Shown: positions 49,613 through 59,345 of the stretch, piece by piece
Numbering within the stretch: the stretch's first letter is position 1
Layout: every line of letters starts with the position of its first letter
Origin: Terriglobia bacterium
GTDB taxonomy: Bacteria; Acidobacteriota; Terriglobia; Bryobacterales; Bryobacteraceae
DNA: 64,000 nucleotides
NCBI GenBank assembly: GCA_020073345.1
Contig: JAIQFI010000016.1
Span: 44,227-108,226 of the forward strand
Direction: 5' to 3'
The notes under the pieces: generated by a model
The model's database searches: none
What the model saw: only the letters and a program-made list of their open reading frames with translations
Told to the model about the DNA's origin: nothing
Translations under genes and position numbers: made by a program

Positions 49613-49966
49613 TGGTGGAGGCGGCGGGAGTTGAACCCGCGTCCGAGAAAGTCTGCCGCGAAAGACTACGTGCGTTTCCGATTCGGTGGTTTTAGACCGC
49701 CCCGTGCGGAACCGGCAAGAGCGAGGCGGCTTAGCCTGATTGGTCTCGGTTGCGGGCTCCAGGCGGAAGCCTTTGACCTATCCTGCCATGATGACGCCCT
49801 CAGACTACCATGCAGGCCTAACAGCCCAGGGCGGCTACTTAATTAATTAAGCAGCGTATGCAAACTGCTGATTGGCAGTTGTTGTTTTCCGATCGTTTTA
49901 CGGGAGCTCGGAACCCGGCACGACTTCCTACGAAAGATGCAATCCCGTCGAATCCGTTGCGCCCCC
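49613..49966 (-). ncRNA. ssrA: tmRNA (transfer-messenger RNA)
   Basis: On the minus strand it starts GGGGGCGCAACGGATTCGAC and ends with a T arm (GGACGCGGGTTCAACTCCC) and CCACCA. The first seven bases pair with the acceptor strand CGCCUCC. The tag frame is GCC AAT CAG CAG TTT GCA TAC GCT GCT TAA, giving ANQQFAYAA, close to what is known for acidobacteria. It frees stalled ribosomes with SmpB and marks proteins for proteolysis. About 354 nt. A displaced part-copy of its 3' region is at 47988-48046. Confidence 0.95.
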
Positions 49967-49975
49967 CTTTCAACC

Positions 49976-51103
49976 TCAGTTTACCACCCCGCCAAAATCC
50001 TTCTTCGTTTCGCGCAGGATCTCGAGCACCGCGCGCCGGTCGGCCGCCGAAAGCCGCGCATATTTCTTGCCCTTTTCCGATCCCGACAAAACCTGCCGCA
50101 TCCGCTTGTAAATCGCGTCTTTGGCCTCCGAGGGCAGCGCATCGAAGGCCTCGCTGTAGATCATGTAGCTGCACGGATAACGCAGGAGCCTCTTCTGCAG
50201 ATCCAGGTCCCGCAGGCTCCTGCCCTTGCTGTCACGAATGGCGTTCTTGGCAAAAACCTCGGCAAACGGCCCTCCGAGCTTCCCCGGCAACGGAACTTCA
50301 TCCACGAACAGCAGGTAATCGACGAACTCGCGCGCCTCATCCTCCAGCTTGCCCACACCTGCGCGGGTGTCCCAACCGATCCGCGTGATCAGGTTGGCCA
50401 TGCGCATCTGGTGATCGAACACCATCAGCGCTGCCACGTCGCTGTCGAACTTTCCGTGAAGCGGTTCCATGGCCTTCGGATCGCCCTGCGGTCCGATCAC
50501 CGCGTTGCCCAAATGACGAACCGTCCCCACAGATCCCGTTACGAACCATCCGCCCCAGCGATCTTCGATCGGAGTGCGATGATCCACCACGCTGCCGCCG
50601 TAGATCAGCATGGGCGATCCATCCGCCGCGGTGTAGGTGCTGCGGACCACGAACCCCGCTACTCCCAACGTCGCATCCCCCACGTGGCAGCGCAGGCACT
50701 CGATCGAAGACCCTCTCTGGAAACGCGGGCGCGCATCCGGCCGTTGCTGGAGCTTATAGAACTGGACGCCCTGCCGCGGATCCAGAGCGGCGATCTCGAT
50801 GAATCCGCCCTTCATCCACCCGACCGCCACCGAGTCGTTGAAGAAGATCGTGCGCGGATTGTTTGGCTCGATCAGCGGCGCCTGTAGGCTGGTTTTCGAA
50901 AAAACCGCGATTTGCGACTCGACCGGAACATGGAGCGCATCCAGTACCGACCGCAGGTAACCCGAGGGACCCTCGAACTTGAGCTTGCTGGGGTCCAATC
51001 GCGCTATCGGATCGTGAACGGGTGCGTAATTGTAGTTAATGGCCGGATGGTCCAGCAGATCGGCCGCATAGAGGGAGGCTGCAAATAGGATCACCCACCG
51101 CAT
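49976..51103 (-). CDS. Secreted protein with a single CxxCH haem site
   Basis: 375 residues with an N-terminal signal (WVILFAASLYAADL). One haem c motif, CLRCH, lies in SIECLRCHVGDATLG at about residue 137. Around it are IFFNDSVAVGWMKGGFIEIA (a Trp/Gly-rich strand) and a helical C-terminus (SEKGKKYARLSAADRRAVLE). It resembles large monohaem proteins of unknown function in acidobacteria. It converges on nothing: its stop lies 10 nt from the tmRNA 5' end. Confidence 0.75.
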   Translation of the reverse strand: MRWVILFAASLYAADLLDHPAINYNYAPVHDPIARLDPSKLKFEGPSGYLRSVLDALHVPVESQIAVFSKTSLQAPLIEPNNPRTIFFNDSVAVGWMKGGFIEIAALDPRQGVQFYKLQQRPDARPRFQRGSSIECLRCHVGDATLGVAGFVVRSTYTAADGSPMLIYGGSVVDHRTPIEDRWGGWFVTGSVGTVRHLGNAVIGPQGDPKAMEPLHGKFDSDVAALMVFDHQMRMANLITRIGWDTRAGVGKLEDEAREFVDYLLFVDEVPLPGKLGGPFAEVFAKNAIRDSKGRSLRDLDLQKRLLRYPCSYMIYSEAFDALPSEAKDAIYKRMRQVLSGSEKGKKYARLSAADRRAVLEILRETKKDFGGVVN

Positions 51104-51121
51104 GTCCCGGATTATGACACG

Positions 51122-51314
51122 GGCCTGTTATCCTGTTCTGGGGAGCGTTTCTGCCGCGCTCGTGAGCGGCCTCCAATAAATGATCCTAGTCAATGTCATG
51201 GGACCTGACTCGATTTCGCTCCGGTGAGCAAGCTCCGGCAGGAAACTGCCATGGAGAAGCCTGAAGGGGCGCGGAGGGTTCCGCCCTGGAAGTTTAAGGG
51301 TCAAATGACGGGGG
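51122..51314 (+). ncRNA. ssrS: Probable 6S RNA
   Basis: No ORF fits here. CCTGTTAT (51124-51131) can pair with ATGACGGG (51305-51312), closing a ~190-nt long hairpin. GGCAG-GAAA-CTGCC (51237-51250) is a perfect apical hairpin with a GNRA loop inside. The 3' part GGTTCCGCCCTGG then AAGTTTAAGGGTCAA looks like 6S RNA 3' ends. The position just upstream of a ymdB-type gene also fits known 6S synteny. 6S RNA binds the housekeeping RNA polymerase in stationary phase. Confidence 0.6.
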
Positions 51315-51364
51315 TTGTAACGGCGATGGCGGTGCGTTCCCTTTTCCTTTAGAGTCAGCTTCTA

Positions 51365-52144
51365 TTGACTAACCTATTATTCATCGGTGACATTTTTGGG
51401 TCGGTAGGCCGGGGCTTGGTGGCCCGGCATCTGCCCGAAATCGTCGTCACCGAGAATATCCACCTGACCATCGCCAACGGCGAGAACGCCGCGGCCGGGT
51501 TCGGAATCACGCCCCAACTCGCCGATGAGATTTTCGGATACGGCGTGGACGTGATTACCAGCGGCAATCACATCTGGGACAAGCGCGAAATCTACGAGTA
51601 CTTGCCCAAGCAGCCTCGTCTGCTTCGCCCCGCCAATTATTCCGCCGAAACGCCGGGATCAGGAGTGGTTGTCGTCGAGGCGCGCAATGGAGCCAAATGC
51701 GCCGTGCTGAATCTGCAAGGTCGAACCTACATGCCGTCCACGGACTGCCCGTTTCGCAAAGCCGATGCGCTTCTTGCCGCGCTGCCCGCCGGAGCAAATG
51801 TGCGCTTCGTGGATTTCCATGCCGAGCTGACCAGCGAGAAACAGGCCATGGGGTGGTACTTGGACGGGCGGGTTTCCGCGGTGGTGGGTACGCACACGCA
51901 CGTGGCGACGGCCGATACGCGGATTCTGCCCAACGGCACCGCGTATCAGACGGACGTGGGCATGACGGGTCCCTATCAGTCGGTGATCGGTGTGGACAAG
52001 GACATCATCCTGCAGAAGTTCCTGACTCAGATGCCGGTTCGGATGGAAGCCGCGCGGCATGGCGGAGAACTGCACGGGGTGATCGTCGAAGTCGACGAGG
52101 CCAGCGGCCACGCGGCGTCGATCCGGCGAATCGCTATAAGCTAG
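51365..52144 (+). CDS. ymdB: TIGR00282-type metallophosphoesterase (YmdB-like)
   Basis: 259 residues starting at a TTG (LTNLLFIGDIFGSVGR). The metal ligands are in FIGDIFG, ANGENAA, TSGNHIWDKRE, DFHAE and VVGTHTHVATAD, with the ending GMTGPYQSVIG. In Bacillus YmdB hydrolyses 2',3'-cyclic AMP and affects biofilm and motility. First of an apparent operon with the molybdopterin genes, 4 nt before moeA. A 6S RNA lies upstream. Confidence 0.92.
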   Translation: MTNLLFIGDIFGSVGRGLVARHLPEIVVTENIHLTIANGENAAAGFGITPQLADEIFGYGVDVITSGNHIWDKREIYEYLPKQPRLLRPANYSAETPGSGVVVVEARNGAKCAVLNLQGRTYMPSTDCPFRKADALLAALPAGANVRFVDFHAELTSEKQAMGWYLDGRVSAVVGTHTHVATADTRILPNGTAYQTDVGMTGPYQSVIGVDKDIILQKFLTQMPVRMEAARHGGELHGVIVEVDEASGHAASIRRIAIS

Positions 52145-52148
52145 AACA

Positions 52149-53339
52149 GTGGCACTGAGCTTCGAACAAGCGCGGGCGTGCGTGTTGCGCGAGGTGAGCG
52201 CGGGGCGGGGCAGTCTCCCGACCGAGCAGATTCCATCGCTCGAAGCGGCAGGACGTGTGCTCGCCGAAGAGATCACGGCCGACCGCGATTATCCTCCGTT
52301 TCCTCGCTCGGCTCGCGATGGGTTCGCCGTTCGCGCATCGGACCTTCCCGGCGAATTGCACGTGATCGGCGAAGTCCGCGCGGGAGAAGTCTTCCGCGGC
52401 TTGGTAGGACCTGGAGGGGCCGTCGAAATAATGACGGGCGCCCCCCTTCCGGAAGGCGCCGACGCAGTCGTGATGGTCGAACATACCGAACGCGCGGGCG
52501 ACCGCATCAAAGTGGCACGCTCGCTCCAGAGCGGCGAGAACTTCAACGCACAAGGAATCGAAGCCAGGCACGGCAGCGTCGTTCTTTCTCCGGGGCGGCG
52601 GCTGGGCTTCGCCGAAATCGCGCTGCTAGCGATGGTCGGTCGTGAGTGCTCCACGGTTTACAAACGCCCGCGCGTGGCAATATTGCCGACGGGCGACGAG
52701 ATCGTCGAAGCGGGTCAACAACCAGAACCCTTCCAGATCCGTAATTCGAACGCGTGGTCTATGGCCGTGCAGGTAGCCAGGGCGGGTGGCGATCCGCGGA
52801 TCCTTCCGATCGCGCGCGACAATTACGAATCGACGCGACACTTGATCGAGCAGGGCTTGGACGCCGATCTCCTGCTGCTTTCGGGCGGCGTTTCCGCGGG
52901 GAAGTACGATATCGTCGAGCGTGTGCTGGCCGATCTGGGCGCAAAATTCTTCTTCGACCGCGTATTAGTCCAGCCGGGACAGCCGCTGGTGTTTGGAACC
53001 GTGCACGAAAAGTTTTTCTTCGGGCTGCCGGGAAATCCCGCGTCGACCATGGTGACCTTTGAAGTATTCGCGCGAGCCGCGGTAGAGCTGCTGGGCGGGG
53101 CGCAGGAAGCTCCCCTTCGCTTGTTACAAGCTCAGCTATCGAAAGACTTGCGGCAAAAGCCAGGGTTGACGCGCTTCCTGCCCGCGCAGGTATCGGCGGA
53201 TGGATCGACGGTGGCGCCGGAGCCATGGCAGGGATCGGGCGATTTGAACTCACTGGCACGCGCGAACGCGTTCCTGGTGATCGAGCCCGATCGCGAATCG
53301 TGGGCGGCCGGGGATTTGATTCGCGTACTCCTCAAATAA
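52149..53339 (+). CDS. moeA: Molybdopterin molybdenumtransferase
   Basis: 396 residues. It inserts molybdate into adenylylated molybdopterin. The blocks DYPPFPRSARDGFAVRASD, IMTGAPLPEGADAVVMVEHT, VAILPTGDEIVEAGQQP, LLLSGGVSAGKYDIV and FGLPGNPASTMVTFEVF are all present, and the C-terminal barrel is complete. It starts with GTG at 52149, abuts moaC and is followed by mog. The region thus encodes several steps of Mo-cofactor assembly. Confidence 0.96.
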   Translation: MALSFEQARACVLREVSAGRGSLPTEQIPSLEAAGRVLAEEITADRDYPPFPRSARDGFAVRASDLPGELHVIGEVRAGEVFRGLVGPGGAVEIMTGAPLPEGADAVVMVEHTERAGDRIKVARSLQSGENFNAQGIEARHGSVVLSPGRRLGFAEIALLAMVGRECSTVYKRPRVAILPTGDEIVEAGQQPEPFQIRNSNAWSMAVQVARAGGDPRILPIARDNYESTRHLIEQGLDADLLLLSGGVSAGKYDIVERVLADLGAKFFFDRVLVQPGQPLVFGTVHEKFFFGLPGNPASTMVTFEVFARAAVELLGGAQEAPLRLLQAQLSKDLRQKPGLTRFLPAQVSADGSTVAPEPWQGSGDLNSLARANAFLVIEPDRESWAAGDLIRVLLK

Positions 53340-53801
53340 ATGAAAACGCTTTCTCATTACGATAAACGAGGTCGCGCGAGTATGGTGGACGTCTCCGCCA
53401 AGAAGGACACGAAACGCACCGCGACCGCGCAGGCGTTCGTGAAGATCCGGCCCGCTGTGCTCAAGAAGCTACCGAAGAACCCCAAGGGCGATCCCCTGGG
53501 AGTCGCGCGCATCGCCGGAATCGCCGCGGCCAAGCGGACTTCCGACCTGATCCCCATGTGCCATCCGCTGCTTCTCTCCCATGTCGACGTGACTGCGGAG
53601 GTGAAGCCTGGTGGTGTCCGTATCACGACGAAGGTGACCACTACCGGCCCGACGGGCGTCGAAATGGAGGCTCTGACCGCGGCGGCTGTCGCGGCGCTGA
53701 CGGTGTACGACATGACCAAGGCGCTGGACAAAGGCATCGAGATCCGGGAGCTGTATCTGGTCGAGAAAACCGGGGGAAAATCGGGAGACTATAAGCGGTG
53801 A
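53340..53801 (+). CDS. moaC: Cyclic pyranopterin monophosphate synthase accessory protein
   Basis: 153 residues. MoaC completes conversion of GTP-derived 3',8-cyclo-GTP to cPMP. Motifs [23 protein letters not shown] and [20 protein letters not shown] with the [20 protein letters not shown] end are intact. The catalytic Lys and His residues are in place. The start ATG directly follows the moeA stop (no gap), and mog overlaps its end by 4 nt. MoaA is not in the window. Confidence 0.97.
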   Translation: MKTLSHYDKRGRASMVDVSAKKDTKRTATAQAFVKIRPAVLKKLPKNPKGDPLGVARIAGIAAAKRTSDLIPMCHPLLLSHVDVTAEVKPGGVRITTKVTTTGPTGVEMEALTAAAVAALTVYDMTKALDKGIEIRELYLVEKTGGKSGDYKR

Positions 53802-54319
53802 TTCGAGTGGCGATCCTGACCATCAGCGATTCGGCGGTGGCCGGCACGCGCGAGGATCGTTCCGGCCCGTCTGTGGCGGAAAAGGCTCAGGCTCTGGGTT
53901 GGTCGATTGTGGCCCGGGAAGTGCTGAGAGATGAGGTACAGGAGATCGCCGCGAGCATGGTCCGTCTGATCGATCAAAATCACGCCGATGTGGTTCTTAC
54001 TACAGGTGGCACGGGCTTAGGACCTCGGGATGTAACGCCCGAGGCCACCAAAGGGATCGCCGATCGGGAAATTCCTGGATTCGGCGAGCTGATGAGGGCC
54101 GAGGGGCGCAAAACTGCGCGGTTTGCCTCACTTTCGCGGGGCGGGGCGGCTGCGCGCGGCTGCGGGCTCATTGTAAACTTACCCGGATCCCCTCGGGGTG
54201 CGGTAGATTCGTTAGTAGCAGTAGCGGACTTGATCCCCCACGCGGTTGATTTGTTACACGGCCGCACAGAACATAATAAAGCGACGGGTACGCCAGGGGA
54301 GGCATCCAAAATACTATGA
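53798..54319 (+). CDS. mog: Molybdopterin adenylyltransferase
   Basis: 173 residues of the MogA/MoaB fold. [20 protein letters not shown] at the start, [20 protein letters not shown] for nucleotide binding, and [16 protein letters not shown] near the end. It adenylates molybdopterin ahead of MoeA. GTG start at 53798. It overlaps moaC and the VWFA gene by 4 nt each, so all four genes are coupled. Confidence 0.93.
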   Translation: MIRVAILTISDSAVAGTREDRSGPSVAEKAQALGWSIVAREVLRDEVQEIAASMVRLIDQNHADVVLTTGGTGLGPRDVTPEATKGIADREIPGFGELMRAEGRKTARFASLSRGGAAARGCGLIVNLPGSPRGAVDSLVAVADLIPHAVDLLHGRTEHNKATGTPGEASKIL

Positions 54320-55386
54320 GCATCCGGAATCTTATCGCGGGTGTGCTGATCGCGGGCGTTTTGCTGGCGCAAGAGCCCGCCAAACCGACAGTGCCTGAAG
54401 AAATCCCTAAATCCGACATTGTCGTGGAATACAACTTCGTCACGGCGCCGGTCGTAGTTCACGATGCGCGAGGAAACGTCGTCACTGGGCTGAACCCGCT
54501 CGATTTCGAGCTGTACGACAACGGCAAACTGCAAAAGATCACGGAAGACGCGACCACGCACCCCATCTCGATGGTGGTGGCGGTGCAGTCCAGCGCGAAC
54601 ATGGAGAAACTGCTGCCGGGCATCCGCAAAATCGGAAGCCTGTTCAGCGGCCTGGTGCTGGGCGAGAACGGGGAAATGGCGGTGCTCTCGTTCGATCACC
54701 GCGTGCAGACCATGACGGAGTTCACCTCCGATCCCAACAAGATTTCGGACGCCTTCAAGAACATCAAAATCGGCAGCACCCCCAACCACGTGAATGACGC
54801 CGCGATGAAGGGTGTGAATATGCTCAGAACGCGCGACAAGGCGCGTCGGCGAGTTCTGATGCTGATCAGTGAGACTCGCGACAACGGGAGTTCGATGGGT
54901 GTTCGCGATGTACTGACCGAGGCTGAGTTCAAGGACATCACGGTCTACGCGGTCGAGGTTTCGCACCTGCTCACCTCGCTGACCACGCATCCCCAAGCGC
55001 CGCGCACGACGGGGATTCCTCCCGAGGCGCGTCACCTGCCGGCGGGCATCATCGGCACGCCGACCACCGATGCACAGCAGAATATGGGCGACTATTCGCC
55101 CATCATCAAAGAGATCTTCACCGCCGTCAAGGCTATCTTCATCTCGAATCCGCAGGAAGTGTACACGAGGTATACGGGCGGACGTGAATACTCCTACATG
55201 ACCCAAAAAGGGCTGGAGCAGGCCATTACCGATATCGGCAACGACATTCACAGTAGTTATCTGTTGACCTATTTGCCGAACAATCCGGAAGACGCCGGGT
55301 ATCACGAGATCGAGGTGCGGATTCTCAAACCGGGTCTGAAGGTGACCGCGCGGCCAGGCTACTGGTCGGCCGCGAAACCGCAGTAG
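54316..55386 (+). CDS. VWFA-related acidobacterial domain protein
   Basis: 356 residues of the TIGR03436 type. A signal segment ([14 protein letters not shown]) leads to [24 protein letters not shown] text ([20 protein letters not shown]), then the von Willebrand A domain: [32 protein letters not shown] and [16 protein letters not shown]. The MIDAS DxSxS is degenerate (QSSAN), so metal binding is doubtful. The end [20 protein letters not shown] is typical. Its tie to the moco operon by a 4-nt overlap is unexplained. Confidence 0.88.
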   Translation: MSIRNLIAGVLIAGVLLAQEPAKPTVPEEIPKSDIVVEYNFVTAPVVVHDARGNVVTGLNPLDFELYDNGKLQKITEDATTHPISMVVAVQSSANMEKLLPGIRKIGSLFSGLVLGENGEMAVLSFDHRVQTMTEFTSDPNKISDAFKNIKIGSTPNHVNDAAMKGVNMLRTRDKARRRVLMLISETRDNGSSMGVRDVLTEAEFKDITVYAVEVSHLLTSLTTHPQAPRTTGIPPEARHLPAGIIGTPTTDAQQNMGDYSPIIKEIFTAVKAIFISNPQEVYTRYTGGREYSYMTQKGLEQAITDIGNDIHSSYLLTYLPNNPEDAGYHEIEVRILKPGLKVTARPGYWSAAKPQ

Positions 55387-55471
55387 GGCCGAGGCACGCC
55401 TCGCCTTATCAGGCGGTCTTCCCCGCCGGCGCTCATCGAGCCTTAGGCATCCGCGGATAGGCGCCAGTTCG

Positions 55472-56338
55472 TCAGTTCTCCGTCGGCGTTTTCGACAGTT
55501 GATCGATTACCAGCACATCCAATGGGGCCTTGCGTGCGTCCATTTTCAAGCCCAGTTGCTGCAAACCATCGAGCAGGGAAGCAATCGAGCCGTTGTCCAT
55601 GAACTGTATGACCTGCGGGGGCAGCATCATGCCGGCGTTTACCGCCACGCGGATCAGTATGGTCTGGTAATCCTCCTGCGTGACGGAAACGGCTAGGTCA
55701 TACTTTCCTTTTAGATCCGTCATGTCTAGGATCGGGCGATCCACGTACCGTTCGAGCTGCCGGGCCAGCATGTCCATGGTGACTTTCTTAGCCTCGAACT
55801 TACCGTTGTTGAACGTATAGTAGGACCCATTCCCGAGGTCCACCGAAACGCCCGCCGCGCTGCCAGAGGCGACGACGTTCGAGGTTCCCTTGGGCGTCAC
55901 GTCCGCGGCGGCACCGGGCTCGGATTCCTGTATCTTCAGGGGCGGCTTTCCGATGATCAGGGCATACACTGGCAGCTCCTTCTTCTCGCGGTGCAGCTTG
56001 ATTTGAAACCGCTCCTCCAGCAGGGATTGGAGCATCTCGGGTATCTGATCCGGAGTCGAGCCCTCCGGCAGCTTGGCGTTCACATCAAACCTTTCTGACG
56101 TGAGCCAGTCCGGTCCGGTGACCTGATACAGCTTCATGCGATAGGCCCTGGAGATGTAGTCCCGCATGGGGAGCGCGACCATCCGCACCTGCGCACCGTC
56201 CACGTGCACCCCGACATCCACGCGTTCCGATCCCATCGGTGGCGAAAGCCGGACGGAGGCTACCTCGAATTTAGGATTTGAAGGCGCCTGGGCCAAAACG
56301 AAGGCTGCGCATAGGGTGGTTAGGAAAATCGTCTTCAT
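55472..56338 (-). CDS. TIGR03435-type acidobacterial secreted protein
   Basis: 288 residues. A signal peptide (LTTLCAAFVLAQAP), then FEVASVRLSPPMGS and the family motifs YRMKLYQVTGPDWLTSERFDVNAKLPEGS, LLEERFQIKLHREKKELPVYAL, LARQLERYVDRPILDMTDLKG and DVLVIDQLSKTPTEN. The family is expanded in Solibacter-like genomes with unknown function, often near regulators or BlaR1-type genes. Here it stands alone. Confidence 0.92.
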   Translation of the reverse strand: MKTIFLTTLCAAFVLAQAPSNPKFEVASVRLSPPMGSERVDVGVHVDGAQVRMVALPMRDYISRAYRMKLYQVTGPDWLTSERFDVNAKLPEGSTPDQIPEMLQSLLEERFQIKLHREKKELPVYALIIGKPPLKIQESEPGAAADVTPKGTSNVVASGSAAGVSVDLGNGSYYTFNNGKFEAKKVTMDMLARQLERYVDRPILDMTDLKGKYDLAVSVTQEDYQTILIRVAVNAGMMLPPQVIQFMDNGSIASLLDGLQQLGLKMDARKAPLDVLVIDQLSKTPTEN

Positions 56339-56465
56339 GTTTTTCCCTTACGAGGGAAGGCTAAAGAAAGTTCGAGGGAAATGCGCCTTTCGGCCGAGTG
56401 GTGCCTCGACTGCACCTAGATTCGGGAAAGCGGCGGTTCACTAGGTTTGTAATGCCCAGTCTTTC

Positions 56466-56485
56466 AGGCGGGGCTAGCCCCCGCA
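56466..56485. terminator. GC hairpin in the intergenic region
   Basis: GCGGGG-CTAG-CCCCGC type stem near 56468-56485, in the 200 nt between two minus-strand genes. It may end transcription from the carboxypeptidase-like gene. Confidence 0.4.
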
Positions 56486-56541
56486 ATCTTTTCGACCCAT
56501 GGGTTGCTCCTTGGGCCACACGTGGCGGGCGAATCAAAGAC

Positions 56542-58110
56542 TCACTTAGCAACCGGTTGTGGCAGCAGCTTCAGGTCGATGTGCTGAACTGCCGCATCAG
56601 TAATGGTTAGCGGCTGGGCGATTGGGAGCAGCGCACGGAGGGTGTCGACATCGTCATAGTCATTAGGCTCGCCGTCCTCTAGCGCAAACGCCAGATACTC
56701 GCCCGGAGGAACATCGCGCCAAGCAAAAGTGCCATCGCTGTCGGATTGGTCGGAGCGATAGATACCGATCTGTTCCCACGTATCCCGTTGAACCAGAATT
56801 GCCAAGACTCCTGACTGAGGAGTGGAGCCCCGAACCAGCCGCCCAGCCACGTCGACGGTGGAAGCATCCGCCACCGCCTCGATATCAACGGTTCCGGTTT
56901 CAGGCATTTCGAAAACAAGTCCGGACTGCGCAGCACTGGCGACTTTCAGTGCAGTCACAGCCAACGGACGGCCTTGGTTCACGAGAATCGTGTAACGACC
57001 GGGCTGACGGTAGCCGGAGAAGACCGCACGACCATCCGCCCCAACCCTTGCGGCAGTAGATGCGGCCACGTCGACCTGTTGAAGGATGGCCTGGAGTGGC
57101 GAACTTGGAAACTTCGGCCTCCCGATTACCGCAAGATGGACGGAGATGCGCAATTGCGGCGCCTCGCTGATCGAGATCTTGGAGGGATTCGCGTTAACAG
57201 TAAGGTCCGCACCTCCCGCAACCTGAGTTGACTGGCCGTCAGAAGTCTGCCGCATCATCGTCAAATGGTATTTCCCCGCTGGAACATTCGGTATCGTGAA
57301 CTTTCCGTTTAACACGTTCACGGATTCGTTACTGGCGATGCGGTTGCCGAACAAAGACGGCGCCATGATAGCTACGTAGAGGCCGCTCCAAGCCGGGCTG
57401 GCGGCGGAGGGCACCTCGCCCTCAATACGCATTGCGGGAACCGCGTACACGGTCATATCACCGGAGCCCTCCTCGCCGGGCTGGATATGAATGAATCCCG
57501 CTCCCGAGGGATCTGTGGTGCCAGGGTAGAAGGTCACCGGGTAGGCCATGGGTTGGACGCTAGCGATCTCATGAACGCCGCGCCCTGTAGCCACGACGGC
57601 GTAGTTACCCGCAGCGAGGGAGCGCACGCGGTAGTAACCGCGGTCATCGGTCGAAGTGGAGACCACAGTTCCCAAATGCCGATTCCGTCCAATGCCGATG
57701 ATGCGTATCACTTGAATGCTGGCTTCAACCACCGGTTCGCCGATCGAGTCCCGAACGTATCCGGCGATTACTGCGCTTGGGATCATGCGGAACACGATAC
57801 CTCCTGTGGATTCGTGCTCGCCAGTAACGATTCCGGTGGTGAGGTTCTGATGCAGGGCGCGTTGCGCGTAGAATTGAGCCACATAGCCCAACCGTTGGGC
57901 ATGAAGTTGGTACTTTCCGGCCTTCAGTCCATCAAATCGGAAAGCTCCATCCTTGCCGGTAATCACCGGTGCCGCGATACCTGACACAGACACGATTGCT
58001 TTTGAGATCACCGCTCCCGTAACGCTGTCGACAACCGTGCCGGCGATAGTATAGGTCGGCTGCGCCTGGAAGAAGAACGCCAGGGGCACAGCAAGACTGA
58101 TAGGGATCAA
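56542..58110 (-). CDS. Secreted carboxypeptidase-regulatory-like domain protein
   Basis: 522 residues. Signal peptide (ISLAVPLAFFFQAQP), then repeated Ig-like carboxypeptidase-regulatory units: TYTIAGTVVDSVTGAVISKA, GAFRFDGLKAGKYQLHAQRL, AGYVRDSIGEPVVEASIQVI and GYYRVRSLAAGNYAVVATGR. The last 150 residues have similar folds (SDGTFAWRDVPPGEYLAFAL). These are adhesive or structural secreted domains, abundant in acidobacteria. It is coupled to its upstream paralogue by a 4-nt overlap. Confidence 0.88.
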   Translation of the reverse strand: MIPISLAVPLAFFFQAQPTYTIAGTVVDSVTGAVISKAIVSVSGIAAPVITGKDGAFRFDGLKAGKYQLHAQRLGYVAQFYAQRALHQNLTTGIVTGEHESTGGIVFRMIPSAVIAGYVRDSIGEPVVEASIQVIRIIGIGRNRHLGTVVSTSTDDRGYYRVRSLAAGNYAVVATGRGVHEIASVQPMAYPVTFYPGTTDPSGAGFIHIQPGEEGSGDMTVYAVPAMRIEGEVPSAASPAWSGLYVAIMAPSLFGNRIASNESVNVLNGKFTIPNVPAGKYHLTMMRQTSDGQSTQVAGGADLTVNANPSKISISEAPQLRISVHLAVIGRPKFPSSPLQAILQQVDVAASTAARVGADGRAVFSGYRQPGRYTILVNQGRPLAVTALKVASAAQSGLVFEMPETGTVDIEAVADASTVDVAGRLVRGSTPQSGVLAILVQRDTWEQIGIYRSDQSDSDGTFAWRDVPPGEYLAFALEDGEPNDYDDVDTLRALLPIAQPLTITDAAVQHIDLKLLPQPVAK

Positions 58111-59345
58111 GGGAGAGCCTCCTTGGGGATCGGCTTGAGCGTCACCTCTTTCGTTTCTCCACTCCCAACTTTCACGGAGGCCGCGTATTGCGACAACGAA
58201 GCGAGCACCGCAGAATTTCGGAATTCTAGCGGATGTCGCGCTGGCCAGGCGTATAGAGCGTAGTCGCCGGGGGCGAGACTGGAAACCCCAAACTCATCGC
58301 CGAAGGTTATTTCAGTTCTGTAGGTCGCTTCAAGCCCACGTCTACCGACCAGCAGGAGAGTCCAGCGCTGACCGGTATCTCGGCTCTGAGCGGTTCCAGC
58401 GCCGCCTTCGATCATCCCCGCGAGCATGCCTGCGCCCGGCGCCAGCGTCACGGTCAGTTCTGGAGCCCCGCCAGCCGTTACGGTTAAACCTTCCTGCAGC
58501 ACATCCGTTGTGCCAGCAAGAATGCTAGAAACGTAGTGCGCTCCTGAGCCGCCGGAAACGGAAATTTCGTATTTCCCCGGCGGGAGTGCCTTAAATGAAA
58601 ATCCCGTCTGATCTGGCTCCATCATCGCCATCATTTCGGCCGAGGTCCCGGGCAGCACGATGGAATCAACTCGGTGGGCGTTAAGCAAAGGGAATCCTTC
58701 GGGATCACCGGCAAATTCATACTTACCGTGAACATCTACACCGGCAGCCATCACAAGTTCAACGCCCGTGAGGTCGCGCTCGCCGACGTTAACCGGAACT
58801 TCCGCCATCCAGGGCGGGCTCCCGTTCGCGGTGTAAACCTGAAGAATGTACGACCCTGGAGTCACATCTGCTACCTGAAAAGTTCCGGCGTCCCTGTTCA
58901 CGTTGGCACGGTTTCCCAAGACGTCGACGCCACGCAGCAAGCGAACCAGCAATGGCCTCCCAGGCGGCAAATTGGAAACCTTCCCACGAATCTGGTAGGC
59001 GTTTCGTGCCTCCAACGTGAAGTTCGCGTTCACGGTTTGACCTGGCTCCACTCGAAGGATCTGGGCAGTGTCTTGTGTTGTTGCCGTTGGATAGTACATG
59101 GGACCGTAGGCGTCCTGCGATAGTTCAAAAATTGTGTTGGCAGAATTGTTGTACGTGGCGATCCGTCCGGCGACCTTGATGTAGTATGACCCAGGCTGGA
59201 GATTCCACAGCCGATATTCACCCCTGTCGTCAGTTACCTTGTTCGCGAAGTTGTCTTTGACTTCGCGGCGGCCGTCAACGATATCGATCCGGACCGCTTC
59301 CACTGTGAGGCCGTAGAGCGGGTCCCCATCGCTGTTGAGGATCCG
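58107..59345 (-). CDS. Carboxypeptidase-regulatory-like protein, N-terminus cut at a junction
   Basis: 413 residues are recognisable, from RILNSDGDPLYGLTVEAVRI to the stop at 58107. They include DDRGEYRLWNLQPGSYYIKV, GQTVNANFTLEARNAYQIRG and FSFKALPPGKYEISV. The signal peptide and the first part of the domain are absent. Upstream of 59345 the same frame reads through an unrelated sppA gene in a nonsense frame. The paralogue 56542-58110 shows what the missing start should look like. Confidence 0.8.
   Translation of the reverse strand, partial: RILNSDGDPLYGLTVEAVRIDIVDGRREVKDNFANKVTDDRGEYRLWNLQPGSYYIKVAGRIATYNNSANTIFELSQDAYGPMYYPTATTQDTAQILRVEPGQTVNANFTLEARNAYQIRGKVSNLPPGRPLLVRLLRGVDVLGNRANVNRDAGTFQVADVTPGSYILQVYTANGSPPWMAEVPVNVGERDLTGVELVMAAGVDVHGKYEFAGDPEGFPLLNAHRVDSIVLPGTSAEMMAMMEPDQTGFSFKALPPGKYEISVSGGSGAHYVSSILAGTTDVLQEGLTVTAGGAPELTVTLAPGAGMLAGMIEGGAGTAQSRDTGQRWTLLLVGRRGLEATYRTEITFGDEFGVSSLAPGDYALYAWPARHPLEFRNSAVLASLSQYAASVKVGSGETKEVTLKPIPKEALP

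Noticed and set aside
59338..59343. GGATCC as proof of a cloning join
   Set aside because: A six-base site is expected by chance many times in 64 kb (another lies near 30572), so it is not evidence by itself.
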